Source of the DNA: Terrimonas sp.
GTDB taxonomy: Bacteria > Bacteroidota > Bacteroidia > Chitinophagales > Chitinophagaceae
Direction: 5' to 3'
Length of the DNA: 64,000 nucleotides
Assembly (NCBI GenBank): GCA_016125075.1
Contig: WGMO01000011.1
Span: forward strand, 1 to 64,000
In this document: piece after piece, positions 53,202 to 62,247 of the stretch
How the letters are laid out: every line of letters starts with the position of its first letter
Position numbering within the stretch: the stretch's first letter is position 1
The notes under the pieces: model-generated
Databases searched by the model: none
Seen by the model: the letters and a program-made list of their open reading frames with translations, nothing else
Told to the model about the DNA's origin: nothing
Position numbers and translations under genes: made by a program

Positions 53202-53321
53202 CTACTTCATCGGGTGACAATGTTTGTATTTGCCGCTGGCGGCTTCTATCGGGGTTACCGCCCTTGAGCAGGAAGTTAATACCAGGATCACAAGGATGGA
53301 AAGGGCAATGGCTTTTTTCAT
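53202..53321 (-). CDS. 39-residue lipoprotein
   Basis: Begins MKKAIALSILVILVLTSCSR, with a textbook lipobox (LTSC, Cys18), so it should be lipidated and membrane-anchored. The remaining about 21 residues (RAVTPIEAASGKYKHCHPMK) include one further Cys and two His. Very small lipoproteins with a TP-x(2)-AA-x(n)-C ending recur in Bacteroidota, as far as I recall. Function unknown. It faces the helical protein gene with 3 bp between stops. Confidence 0.6.
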   Translation of the reverse strand: MKKAIALSILVILVLTSCSRAVTPIEAASGKYKHCHPMK

Positions 53322-53480
53322 AGTGTAGCGATTTTGTTATTACTGCACTGCAATATAGATGCCAGTTTTGGTTATAGGAATAGTAGATTAACGTGGTTGA
53401 ATTGCGCAGTAAGGCTGTAGCAATACCCATCAACGTTGAATAAGCCTTACACATCAGCTATTCAGGTACATATCCGGATA

Positions 53481-53505
53481 AAAAAATCCCGCCAGCTGGC
53501 GGGAT
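53481..53505 (-). terminator. Terminator after nrdJ
   Basis: A perfect 20-bp palindrome, ATCCCGCCAGCTGGCGGGAT (53486-53505), followed on the minus strand by a T run (53481-53486 reads as A on the plus strand). Confidence 0.85.
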
Positions 53506-53550
53506 ATCGTAGGTGGGTACATTCTTATGGTTTTTCCGTCCTAACATTCA

Positions 53551-56500
53551 TTAACTGCAACCCATACTGTTACCACAGTTCAGGCATTTATAACAGGTGC
53601 CGCTGCGAACGGTAATATGTCCGCAGGTATTACAGGCAGGGGCATCGCTTTGCATGCTTTTGGCTGCCCGGTTTACGGCATCCATGCCGGCATTACTTTC
53701 TGCCCGGACAGCTGCTGTCTTTTGTGCTTTTACCGGTTGCCCGTTACTGTTACCTGTCGTTCCCACAATCCTGATATTGGAAAGCTGGGGCTCCTGTTTT
53801 TCGTATTCCAGTGAGGTTGGTATATCATCCCAGTCGTCGGCACCGGTATTGTTGACTTCGGGCTTGTCGAGAATATGAACCAGGTCGGTCCTTCCCAGGT
53901 ATTCATACCCGAGCACCCGGAAAATAAAGTCAACGATGGAAGTGGTGGTGCGGATATTCGGGTGCTCCACAAACCCGGCGGGATCGAATTTGGTAAATAC
54001 GAATTTTTCAACATATTCTTCCAGCGGTACGCCATACTGCAGGCCCACCGAAATCGCAATGGCGAAACAGTTCAGCATGCTCTTCATGGTAGCGCCTTCT
54101 TTGGCCATATCGATAAAGATCTCTCCTACTGTCCCATCGCTGTATTCGCCGGTACGCAGGAACAATGCCTGGCCGTTGATCTTGGCTTTTTGGGTAAATC
54201 CACGGCGTTTGGCAGGCAGGGAACGGCGTTCTACGATACTGGCCAGTTTCCGCTTCAATTGTGTGTCCGGAGAAGCCTGGACCCTTTTTTGCACTTCTTC
54301 CAGCAGTTCCTCGATCGTCAGCTTGCCCATATCAACGATATTGGATTCGCTGAGAGCGGGTGTTGCTTCCAGGGTTTTTTCTTCTCCCTTGGCACTGTCT
54401 TCGCCGGTTTTCTTTTTCTTGTCGCTTTTATTACTCAGGGGCTGACTGAGTTTTGAACCATCCCGGTAAAGGGCATTTGCTTTAAGACCCAGTTTCCAGC
54501 TGAGCAGGTAGCAATCAGCGATCTCTTCTACATTGGCTTCATTGGGCAGGTTAATAGTTTTCGAAATGGCACCACTGATAAAAGGTTGAGTGGCACCCAT
54601 CATGCGGATATGTCCGTGAGCGTGTATGAAACGCTCTCCTTTCCTTCCGCATTTATTGGCACAGTCAAAAACGGGCAGGTGTTCAGGTTTTAGCAGGGGC
54701 GCCCCTTCGAGCATCATCGTTCCGCAGATATAATCATTTGCGGCTTCAATTTCATCTTCGGTAAACCCTAAAGCCTCCAGCAGGCTCCAGCTAAAATCAT
54801 TGTATTGTTCGGCACTGAAACCCAGTCGCTGCAAACATTCTTCGCCCAGTGCATATTTGTTAAATACAAACCCTATTTCAAAGGCAGATGCAACAGCGGC
54901 ATCGAGTTTTTTGATCTCTTCGGCGATAAACCCTTTTTCACTCAGGGTTTGATGGTTGATAAAAGGAGCTCCTTCAAAACTGGCGTGCCCCACGGCATAC
55001 TTCACTATATCATTGGCTTCTTTCTCCGGGTACCCCAGGTTCTTTAAGGCAGCCGGAACAGACTGGTTGATGATTTTGAAATATCCACCCCCAGAAAGTT
55101 TCTTGAATTTCACCAGGGCAAAATCAGGTTCAACACCGGTGGTATCACAATCCATGACCAGGCCAATAGTTCCCGTAGGGGCAATTACAGTAGCCTGTGC
55201 ATTGCGGTACCCGTATTGCTCTCCCAACTCCACAGCTTCATCCCAGGCCTTACAGGCAGCCTTTAACAGGTAATCGGGGCAATGCTGCGCATGGATACCC
55301 TGGGGTTTTAAGCTCAATCCTTCATATTCATCTGCATCATAAGCGGCCAGGCGGTGATTGCGCATTACCCGCATCATATGGTGCTTGTTCTCCTCATATC
55401 TTGGAAAGGGCCCCTGGTGCTGGGCAATTTCGGCAGAAGTACGGTATGCCACCCCGGTCATGATTGCGGTTATGGCACCGGCAATGGCGCGTGCTTTTTC
55501 ACTATCATAAGGAATACCGCTCACCATGAGCATAGTGCCCAGGTTGGCATAACCCAAACCCAGTGTCCTGTATTCATAGCTTAATTGTGCCACTTCTTTG
55601 GAAGGGAATTGTGCCATCAGCACGGAGATCTCCAGCACGGTGGTCCATAAACGGCAATTATATTCATAACCTTCCACATCAAAGGTGTAATTCTCTGTAT
55701 TGAAGAATTTCATCAGGTTGGCGGAAGCAAGGTTACAGGCCGTATTATCAAGGAACATGTATTCAGAACAGGGGTTGGAAGCCCGGATCTCCCCGCCCTC
55801 GGGACAGGTATGCCATTCATTGATGGTGGTGTTATACTGTGTTCCCGGGTCTGCACAACGCCATGCCGCATAGGATATCTTGTTCCAAAGTTCCCGGGCG
55901 GGCAATTTCTTCATCACCCTGCCATCACTGCGGGCCTTTAATTCCCAGTCTTCGTTCTTTTCCAGCTTTTCAAAAAATTCATTGGGGATACGAACGGAAT
56001 TATTTGAATTCTGTCCGGAAACGGTTCGATAGGCTTCCCCCTCATAATCACTGGCATAGCCGGCAGCGATCAGGGCCCCCACCTTTTTTTCCTCTTCCAC
56101 TTTCCAGTTAATAAAATCGACTATTTCAGGGTGGTCAAGATCGAGACAAACCATTTTTGCCGCCCTGCGCGTGGTACCGCCACTTTTTATTGCGCCGGCA
56201 GCCCGGTCACCAATTTTCAAAAAGCTCATCAGTCCCGATGAAGTACCGCCACCGCTGAGTTTCTCTCCTTCGCCCCTGATACTGCTGAAATTGGTACCAA
56301 CACCGGATCCATATTTAAAGATCCTTGCTTCCCGGACCCAAAGGTCCATGATCCCGCCCTCGTTCACCAGGTCATCATTCACACTGAGAATAAAACAGGC
56401 ATGGGGTTGGGGACGCTCATAAGCGGAGGTAGACCTTTTTAATTCCCCGTCGGCCGGGTCCACATAATAGTGCCCCTGGGGTTTCCCTTTAATACCATAA

Positions 56501-56943
56501 CTCTCATACAAACCGGTATTGAACCACTGCGGGCTGTTGGGCGTGCACATCTGGTTCAGAATACTGTATACAAGTTCCTCATAAAAAACCCGGGCATCGT
56601 TTTCGGAAGCAAAATAACCATAACGTTCACCCCAGACCCTCCAGCAATTGGCCATGCGGTGGGCCACCTGCTTTGCAGAGGTCTCTCTCCCCAGGCTGCC
56701 ATCGGGTTGTGGTACGCCTGCCTTTCTAAAATATTTTTGCGCAAGGATATCAGTGGCAATCTGGCTCCACTGTTTTGGCACTTCCACATTATTCATTTCA
56801 AACACAACTTCGCCGCTGGGATTACGAATCACCGAAGTACGATAATCATACTCGAACATATCAAATACACTCACATCGTCTTTAGTGAAGCGACGGGGGA
56901 ACTGCAAACCGCTTTTGGCGGAAGCCTGTTTTTTACTAGCCAT
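53551..56943 (-). CDS. nrdJ: Adenosylcobalamin-dependent ribonucleotide reductase (class II)
   Basis: An 1130-residue enzyme that reduces ribonucleotides to deoxyribonucleotides with a B12-generated thiyl radical. An N-terminal region (about 1-130) is followed by the alpha/beta barrel with NTPQWFN-type segments (PNSPQWFNTGLYE), SDNSV-type NNSVRIPNEFF, GGEIRASNPCSEYMFLD with the active-site cysteine, and PTGTIGLVMDCDTTGVEPD. A Lys/Glu-rich linker (about 820-860) leads to a C-terminal domain (about 900-1060) and a zinc-ribbon tail with CNTCGH and CYKCLNCGNSMGCS. The reaction does not need oxygen. I see no cobalamin riboswitch upstream. Confidence 0.95.
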   Translation of the reverse strand: MASKKQASAKSGLQFPRRFTKDDVSVFDMFEYDYRTSVIRNPSGEVVFEMNNVEVPKQWSQIATDILAQKYFRKAGVPQPDGSLGRETSAKQVAHRMANCWRVWGERYGYFASENDARVFYEELVYSILNQMCTPNSPQWFNTGLYESYGIKGKPQGHYYVDPADGELKRSTSAYERPQPHACFILSVNDDLVNEGGIMDLWVREARIFKYGSGVGTNFSSIRGEGEKLSGGGTSSGLMSFLKIGDRAAGAIKSGGTTRRAAKMVCLDLDHPEIVDFINWKVEEEKKVGALIAAGYASDYEGEAYRTVSGQNSNNSVRIPNEFFEKLEKNEDWELKARSDGRVMKKLPARELWNKISYAAWRCADPGTQYNTTINEWHTCPEGGEIRASNPCSEYMFLDNTACNLASANLMKFFNTENYTFDVEGYEYNCRLWTTVLEISVLMAQFPSKEVAQLSYEYRTLGLGYANLGTMLMVSGIPYDSEKARAIAGAITAIMTGVAYRTSAEIAQHQGPFPRYEENKHHMMRVMRNHRLAAYDADEYEGLSLKPQGIHAQHCPDYLLKAACKAWDEAVELGEQYGYRNAQATVIAPTGTIGLVMDCDTTGVEPDFALVKFKKLSGGGYFKIINQSVPAALKNLGYPEKEANDIVKYAVGHASFEGAPFINHQTLSEKGFIAEEIKKLDAAVASAFEIGFVFNKYALGEECLQRLGFSAEQYNDFSWSLLEALGFTEDEIEAANDYICGTMMLEGAPLLKPEHLPVFDCANKCGRKGERFIHAHGHIRMMGATQPFISGAISKTINLPNEANVEEIADCYLLSWKLGLKANALYRDGSKLSQPLSNKSDKKKKTGEDSAKGEEKTLEATPALSESNIVDMGKLTIEELLEEVQKRVQASPDTQLKRKLASIVERRSLPAKRRGFTQKAKINGQALFLRTGEYSDGTVGEIFIDMAKEGATMKSMLNCFAIAISVGLQYGVPLEEYVEKFVFTKFDPAGFVEHPNIRTTTSIVDFIFRVLGYEYLGRTDLVHILDKPEVNNTGADDWDDIPTSLEYEKQEPQLSNIRIVGTTGNSNGQPVKAQKTAAVRAESNAGMDAVNRAAKSMQSDAPACNTCGHITVRSGTCYKCLNCGNSMGCS

Positions 56944-57388
56944 AATTAAAAAGAATTTGTTGGTCTGGTTATAAAATCAATCTCCCTGGTGGAAGGTGAT
57001 TACGAAAATATTTTTTTGACAGGGAAGTTCAAACCCTCAAATATCAACACATTGTGGAAAAGATTCAGGAAGCCTTGATAGCATTGCATTAGGCTGTTTT
57101 TCAACATTTTTAGGTAAAATTTTTTTTGGAAATTATACGCCGATTTATTACTCGGATTGTAAGTTATCCACCATCGCCTGAAATCCTTTACTGTTAAGGA
57201 TTCATTAACTTTTTTCCGCTGAAACCCTTGATTTTGCTGCATTTTTTTTCGCTTATACGAGTAAAACCCTTGCCAACAGGCAACTTTACGGTAACGAAAA
57301 GATAAAATTCCGATAACATTGGAGGTTTGAAGTTTTGAATGGGGTTAATGGTTATTTTTAATTTTTATCCAACCGACGCCTTACAAAG
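56944..57388. other. Intergenic region between divergent nrdJ and DUF2490 genes
   Basis: About 445 bp, AT-rich, no convincing gene. It holds both promoters. DnaA-box-like sequences occur at 57053-57061 (TTTTCCACA on the minus strand) and 57164-57172 (TTATCCACC), each one mismatch from the consensus. Two sites are not enough to propose an origin. No B12-box-like riboswitch core was seen. Confidence 0.45.
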
Positions 57389-58117
57389 ATGCACGTTAAA
57401 AAAATACCGGTCCTCCTGGTTTTCTGTCTGGTTGCTGCCATCCCGCTCTCTGCGCAAACACAGCATTCCGTTTGGCTGGCTTCCTTTCAAACCTACCGGC
57501 TGGATCAACGCTTCAGTATCCATTTTGACGGACAGTGGAGAAGTACCGATCATCTTCAATCGATGCAAACATTATTGCTTCGGTCCGGGCTGAATTTCAG
57601 AACCGGCCGGCACCTGGTGGTATCGGCAGGCTATGCATTCATCAGCAACAGGAAATCGATTGCCGGCATTACGGGTTATGCCCCCGAACACAGGATCTGG
57701 GAGCAAGCAATCGTATCGCATACCCTAAAAAAAATAAATACCACCCACCGGTTCAGGCTCGAACAACGGATGATCAGTAACCATGTGGTGCGTAACAATG
57801 AACTGGCAAAAACAGGTACCCATTTTACAACGCGGTTCCGGTACTTTATCAGGAACACCCTTCCGTTTACCCAAAAAGAAATTTTCCACAAAGGTATTTT
57901 TGCGGCCATCCAAAATGAAATTTTCCTGAATAACGGGAACCGGTCGTTTGTGAACGGGAAAACCTTTGATCAAAACAGGTTTTACCTGGCGGTGGGTTAT
58001 AAATTCAATCCCTCCCTGAGTATGGATTTCGGATACCTGAACCAGTATATCAATGGCAAAAACAGCAGCTCCACCAATAATCATATTCTGCAGCTGGCCA
58101 CCTATACACAACTATAA
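57389..58117 (+). CDS. DUF2490-family outer membrane protein
   Basis: A 242-residue exported protein with signal peptide MHVKKIPVLLVFCLVAAIPLSAQ. The series of amphipathic strands (LLLRSGLNFRTGRHLVVSAGYAF, RFRLEQRMI, FRYFIRNTLPF, MDFGYLNQYINGK) is typical of the DUF2490 barrel family of Bacteroidota. Function unknown. The GGGP synthase gene follows after 77 bp on the same strand. Confidence 0.85.
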   Translation: MHVKKIPVLLVFCLVAAIPLSAQTQHSVWLASFQTYRLDQRFSIHFDGQWRSTDHLQSMQTLLLRSGLNFRTGRHLVVSAGYAFISNRKSIAGITGYAPEHRIWEQAIVSHTLKKINTTHRFRLEQRMISNHVVRNNELAKTGTHFTTRFRYFIRNTLPFTQKEIFHKGIFAAIQNEIFLNNGNRSFVNGKTFDQNRFYLAVGYKFNPSLSMDFGYLNQYINGKNSSSTNNHILQLATYTQL

Positions 58118-58194
58118 GTTAATTTACGCCGTAAATCAGGCGGGGTAAAGACAAAAACTTTTTGCATTTTTGCAATAATCCCAACAGGCTAAGG

Positions 58195-58953
58195 ATGAAG
58201 ACAACTATTTACCAGGCATTAGCAGATAAGAAAAAGAAAGGAAAGAAATCCTTTGCAGTACTGATCGACCCCGACAAGGTGAATGAACCGGCCCTGGATG
58301 AATTAATTGATCTATCCATTCAATCAGGTGTCGATTATTTTCTTGCGGGAGGCAGCCTGGTGATCTCCGCCTATCTGGACGATTGTGTTCAATACATCAA
58401 GAAAAACTGCGACCTGCCCGTACTCCTGTTCCCGGGTAGCGCTTCCCAGGTTTCCCGTTATGCCGATGCCTTGCTTTACCTGTCGCTGATCTCCGGGCGA
58501 AACCCGGAATTACTGATCGGGCAACATGTGGTGTCTGCGCCATTTGTCAGGAAAAGCGGTCTTGAAATCATTTCCACGGGATATATTGTTGTTGATGGCG
58601 GTGCTCCCACCACGGTTTCCTATATCAGCAATGCGACCCCGGTACCTGCCGATAAGAACGAGATCGCGATGTGTACGGCGATGGCCGGAGAAATGCTGGG
58701 CATGAAACTGATTTACATGGATGCCGGCAGTGGAGCCAAAAGACCCATTAATGAAACCATGATCGAAAAAGTGGCTGCTTCCATCGAAATCCCGCTGGTT
58801 GTTGGCGGAGGCATTATTCATCCTGAAAAGGCCTACCTGAATTGTAAGGCCGGTGCGGATGTTATTGTTGTGGGAAACGCCATCGAAAAAGATGCCTCCC
58901 TGATCCGCGAAATGGCGGCGGCCGTCCACTCCGTAGCCGTTAAGATCGACTAG
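58195..58953 (+). CDS. Geranylgeranylglyceryl/heptaprenylglyceryl phosphate synthase (group II)
   Basis: A 252-residue TIM-barrel prenyltransferase that joins a polyprenyl diphosphate to glycerol 1-phosphate, the step that defines archaeal-type ether lipids. Diagnostic stretches are VLIDPDK near the N-terminus, DYFLAGGSLVIS, LFPGSASQVS, YIVVDGGAPTTVSYIS, LIYMDAGSGAKRPI and PLVVGGGIIHPEKA. Group II enzymes are known from Bacteroidota. ATG 58195 is preferred to an upstream TTG. Its stop overlaps that of the convergent M28 peptidase by 4 bp (CTAG). Confidence 0.92.
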   Translation: MKTTIYQALADKKKKGKKSFAVLIDPDKVNEPALDELIDLSIQSGVDYFLAGGSLVISAYLDDCVQYIKKNCDLPVLLFPGSASQVSRYADALLYLSLISGRNPELLIGQHVVSAPFVRKSGLEIISTGYIVVDGGAPTTVSYISNATPVPADKNEIAMCTAMAGEMLGMKLIYMDAGSGAKRPINETMIEKVAASIEIPLVVGGGIIHPEKAYLNCKAGADVIVVGNAIEKDASLIREMAAAVHSVAVKID

Positions 58954-60233
58954 TTGAGATCTGATACCTTCACCCTGGCCGGAGTGTCCTTTCCCGAAAT
59001 GATGGTTCCTGCACTGATGGCAATGGCCTTGATGATCTCAGTCATATTGTCGAGATCAAGGGTACTGACCTCATCGCTCACTTTATGATAATTGGGCTCA
59101 TTATCCATTTTTGAAGTCGAGATCGTATGGGCCGGAACGCCCAGGCGGGCCAATGTGGCATTATCGGACCGATAAAATAAGTTTTGCTGGGTATAGGGAT
59201 CCGGGTAAAACCGGAAATCCGAAACCGAAAGGTTCTGTTGCAGGATACTGCCCATATCGGTTTTATCATACCCGGTGATATAAGCAGAATTTTTACCCCA
59301 TTTACTGTCGGTGCCGATCATTTCAATATTGAACATGGCCACTACTTTGTCCGGGGCCAGCTGTTTCGAAAAATATTGTGACCCGAAAGCTCCCACTTCT
59401 TCAGCAGTAAAGGCAGCAAAAACAAGGGTCCTTTCATTATTTCCCAGCGCCTTGAAATATTTTGCCAGCAGGATCACCGCCGTAGTGCCGGCAGCATCAT
59501 CATTGGCGCCATTATAGATCGAATCCCCTTCCACGGGTTTGCCCACCCCTAAATGATCATAATGTCCTGAAAAGATCACCATTTCATCTTTCCTGCTTTT
59601 ACCGGGAATGACCCCCACTACATTGCACAGTTTCCGTTCCGTTATTTCATGTACCGCTTCAAAACTGTAAACTGCAGGGTCCTTGTCCGTGAGCACAAAA
59701 ACCACACTATGATTCGTTTTGAACATCCCTCTTTTTAACCCTGCCAGACGACCAAACTGTGAAGCGAAAGATGTATTCACCAATACCAGGAGATCCTTAT
59801 TTGACTGCTGGATTTGCCTGGCCGCCGCAAACAGGTTTTCCCCCGAACCGATCACCCTTTTTTCATAGCCCGATTGTTCGTTTATTTTCAGGACCGGTTT
59901 ACAGGTGACCACAATAATGTTCTTTGCTTCCACGGCCTCATTATCCATCACACCGGCTGCACTGATAAACCGGGGTTGTACCATCACAAATTCCTGCCGG
60001 TAGCCGGATTGGCCGGCCAGGGGAGACAATCCTGCCTGCCGGAATTCTTCAGCAATAAAACCAGCTGCCTGGTCCAATTCCGCCGAAAAGGTCTTTCGTC
60101 CTTTCAATTCGTCGGATGCCAGGTAATTTTCGATCCTGCTGACTTCAGCCGTATTAATCATCTTGTTGATCAGCTGGCCATAAAATAAAAAAGGTGTTGA
60201 ACCAAGCAACACCGATACTAAAAATTTTTTCAT
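58950..60233 (-). CDS. M28-family zinc aminopeptidase, exported
   Basis: A 427-residue peptidase with signal peptide (MKKFLVSVLLGSTPFLFYGQ). A PA-like region lies at about 90-210. The M28 catalytic fold at about 225-420 carries the metal ligands and catalytic residues in VIFSGHYDHLG, YNGANDDAAGTTA, AAFTAEEVGAFGS and NIEMIGTD, and the last histidine near VPAHTIS. Expected to release amino acids from peptides in the periplasm or outside. It is 272 nt or less from the LytTR regulator gene on the same strand. Confidence 0.9.
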   Translation of the reverse strand: MKKFLVSVLLGSTPFLFYGQLINKMINTAEVSRIENYLASDELKGRKTFSAELDQAAGFIAEEFRQAGLSPLAGQSGYRQEFVMVQPRFISAAGVMDNEAVEAKNIIVVTCKPVLKINEQSGYEKRVIGSGENLFAAARQIQQSNKDLLVLVNTSFASQFGRLAGLKRGMFKTNHSVVFVLTDKDPAVYSFEAVHEITERKLCNVVGVIPGKSRKDEMVIFSGHYDHLGVGKPVEGDSIYNGANDDAAGTTAVILLAKYFKALGNNERTLVFAAFTAEEVGAFGSQYFSKQLAPDKVVAMFNIEMIGTDSKWGKNSAYITGYDKTDMGSILQQNLSVSDFRFYPDPYTQQNLFYRSDNATLARLGVPAHTISTSKMDNEPNYHKVSDEVSTLDLDNMTEIIKAIAISAGTIISGKDTPARVKVSDLN

Positions 60234-60256
60234 GAATGTATTAGGTTGGATAATTT

Positions 60257-60985
60257 TTACAGACTCATCATTTCCTTGAACTTAACCGTTTGCCGGCGGC
60301 TCACTTCTATCTTTTCACCTCCTTTCAGCTCAAGTAATAAACCCCCGTTAAAATAGGGTTCAATCTTTTCAATCAGCCGGAGGTTTACGATATGTTTCCT
60401 GTTGGCCCGGAAGAAGATCTTTTCATCTAGTCGCTCTTCCAAAGCATTGAGAGATTTTAAGATCAGGGGCTTATTCGTCCCGAAAAACACTTTTGCATAA
60501 TTCCCCACACTTTCAAACAACCGTATATCGGATAATTTTACAAACCAGCAACGCTCTCCATCTTTCACAAATACCTGGTCCTGTTCACCCAGGAGACCCT
60601 GGTTGTAGTTCTCTCCGGCGGGGGCATGCTCTTTGATTTCTGCCAGATGCAGCTTGCTGATGGCATCTGCCAGCCTTTTGGGTTCAACGGGCTTTAATAG
60701 GTAATCCAGTGCATTGACCTCAAAAGCTTTCAGGGCGTATTCATCGTAAGCCGTGGTAAAGATTACATGGGGCGCCCTGTCCAGCTCAGATAAAAGATCA
60801 AAACCGGTCTTCCCCGGCATCTGGATATCAAGAAAAACCAGATCAGGCTGAAGAGAATCGATCTTGGAAATACCTTCTTCTGCATTGGCTGCCTCATCAA
60901 TGATTTCGATTTCCGGGAATTCCTGGAGTAATTTTTTCAATTCGGCCCTTGCCAGCCTTTCATCATCAATAATAATCGCTTTCAT
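60257..60985 (-). CDS. LytTR-family response regulator
   Basis: A 242-residue regulator. The receiver domain (about 1-115) has phospho-acceptor Asp53 (FLDIQMPG), acidic pocket IIDDE and Lys98 (LLKPVEP). The C-terminal LytTR DNA-binding domain (about 140-240; GERCWFVKLSDIRLFES, IFFRANRKHIVNL) completes it. ATG 60985 gives the usual MKAIIIDDERLAR start. It lies 10 bp downstream of the LytS-type kinase gene and is its evident partner. Target genes unknown; the M28 peptidase gene follows on the same strand. Confidence 0.94.
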   Translation of the reverse strand: MKAIIIDDERLARAELKKLLQEFPEIEIIDEAANAEEGISKIDSLQPDLVFLDIQMPGKTGFDLLSELDRAPHVIFTTAYDEYALKAFEVNALDYLLKPVEPKRLADAISKLHLAEIKEHAPAGENYNQGLLGEQDQVFVKDGERCWFVKLSDIRLFESVGNYAKVFFGTNKPLILKSLNALEERLDEKIFFRANRKHIVNLRLIEKIEPYFNGGLLLELKGGEKIEVSRRQTVKFKEMMSL

Positions 60986-60995
60986 GTGTATTTTT

Positions 60996-62051
60996 TTAGA
61001 TAGTAACCGGTATTTGTAATCTTGCCTCCACCATAGTCGGGGCAATCTGGGTGATTTCAAAACTCGCCTTGTCTCCGTAAAGGAGATTGATACGGTTAAC
61101 CGTACTGGAAAGACCAAATCCTTCCCAACTCAGGGAATGGCCGTTGAGTTTCCCGGTATTCTGGACAGCCAATTCATGGAAATTATCCTTAAAATCAGAA
61201 ATCACTTTGATCACACCGCCGTCAACGCGCCTGCTGATCCCATGTTTGATGGCGTTTTCAACCAGTGTCTGGAGCATCATGGGAGGCACCGGCTGACCAA
61301 GGGTATCTTCATCAATATCATATTCCACTTTCAACCTGTCTTCAAAACGCATGTTCTCCAGCGCCAGGTAGTCTTTCACAATATTCAGTTCCTTTTCAAA
61401 AGGCACCAGCTCCAGTTTTTCCGTTTGCATGCTGCTGCGCAGGATATTACTCAACTCGGTCACCGCATTTCTTGCCCTTCCGGGGTTTTCATCTATCAGG
61501 GCGCGGATGCTGTTCAGGGCATTAAAAATAAAATGGGGGTTGATATGTGCCTTGATCGTTTTTAATTCGAGTTCCTTCACCAGGGCTTCCAGCCTTAAGG
61601 TATCTAATTGCTGCCGCTGGCTTTTAGAAATATAATGATACATGAAGTAAATACTGTTCCAGATAAAAAGATAAATGAAAGAATAGAAGGTATTGGTCAG
61701 TATCACTTTATGCGTGGCAATCGATTTACCGGAAGAACGGTCAAGCGGTTCGAGATTGAACACTTTGTGCAGATAGGACTCCGAGGTACCCAGGATCAAT
61801 GCAAACAAAAGGGTGATCAGGAGTAGGTTTAAGATCTGCTTGTTCAACGGTTTCATCAGTACATTGGCCGCCACGATCACCATTCTCATAAGGTGTGAAA
61901 GGGCCAGGCCCAGAGAAATATAAATCAGGAGCCGGTAATAGAATTTTTCATCGCTGATATTATTGAATACAAAAGCAAAGAAAATATTCACCAGGGTAAA
62001 AAGACCCCACCCCCCCATCTGGAACAACCAGTATTTTCTGGAATTAGACAT
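60996..62051 (-). CDS. LytS/YehU-type sensor histidine kinase
   Basis: A 351-residue membrane kinase. Four hydrophobic helices lie at about 8-32, 40-62, 72-92 and 118-142. A coiled coil and the His-kinase domain follow (about 160-215; IKAHINPHFIFNALNSI with phospho-acceptor His173). The C-terminal HATPase domain contains PPMMLQTLVENAIKHG and GFGLSSTVNRI. There is no separate extracytoplasmic sensor domain, so the signal is probably sensed within the membrane. ATG 62051 fits the family start, with a CAAATTTA (TAAATTTG on the minus strand) -7-like box 21 bp upstream at 62072-62079. Confidence 0.92.
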   Translation of the reverse strand: MSNSRKYWLFQMGGWGLFTLVNIFFAFVFNNISDEKFYYRLLIYISLGLALSHLMRMVIVAANVLMKPLNKQILNLLLITLLFALILGTSESYLHKVFNLEPLDRSSGKSIATHKVILTNTFYSFIYLFIWNSIYFMYHYISKSQRQQLDTLRLEALVKELELKTIKAHINPHFIFNALNSIRALIDENPGRARNAVTELSNILRSSMQTEKLELVPFEKELNIVKDYLALENMRFEDRLKVEYDIDEDTLGQPVPPMMLQTLVENAIKHGISRRVDGGVIKVISDFKDNFHELAVQNTGKLNGHSLSWEGFGLSSTVNRINLLYGDKASFEITQIAPTMVEARLQIPVTI

Positions 62052-62071
62052 ATTAACTATAAATATAAATT

Positions 62072-62079
62072 CAAATTTA
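62072..62079 (-). promoter_or_regulatory. Phylum-type -7 promoter box for the LytS/LytTR operon
   Basis: Reads TAAATTTG on the minus strand, matching TAnnTTTG, 21 bp before the kinase start codon. Confidence 0.4.
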
Positions 62080-62247
62080 TAAGATTCGGCCCCCGTTTTC
62101 GTTTTTCTTTTGACCAGTGGCAAATAGGGTCAGTAAATGGAAATTTAGCCCTGAATCAACTTATTTGCCTGATTTTTTGTTATTTATCACTTTGTTGATC
62201 ACCTTGAACTTAAAATATTAATTTTACACCCAAATAAAGCCCCAAAA

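Noticed and set aside
53875-54456. Two overlapping antisense frames of about 170-190 codons within nrdJ
   Set aside because: They overlap each other and the well-supported nrdJ coding sequence, with no recognisable protein features.
57041-57180. Chromosomal origin
   Set aside because: Only two imperfect DnaA-box-like 9-mers, no dnaA, no unwinding-element arrays, and no other origin-type genes nearby.
56944-57388. Cobalamin riboswitch upstream of nrdJ
   Set aside because: Expected for a B12-dependent enzyme in some bacteria, but no B12-box-like core or long structured leader is visible.
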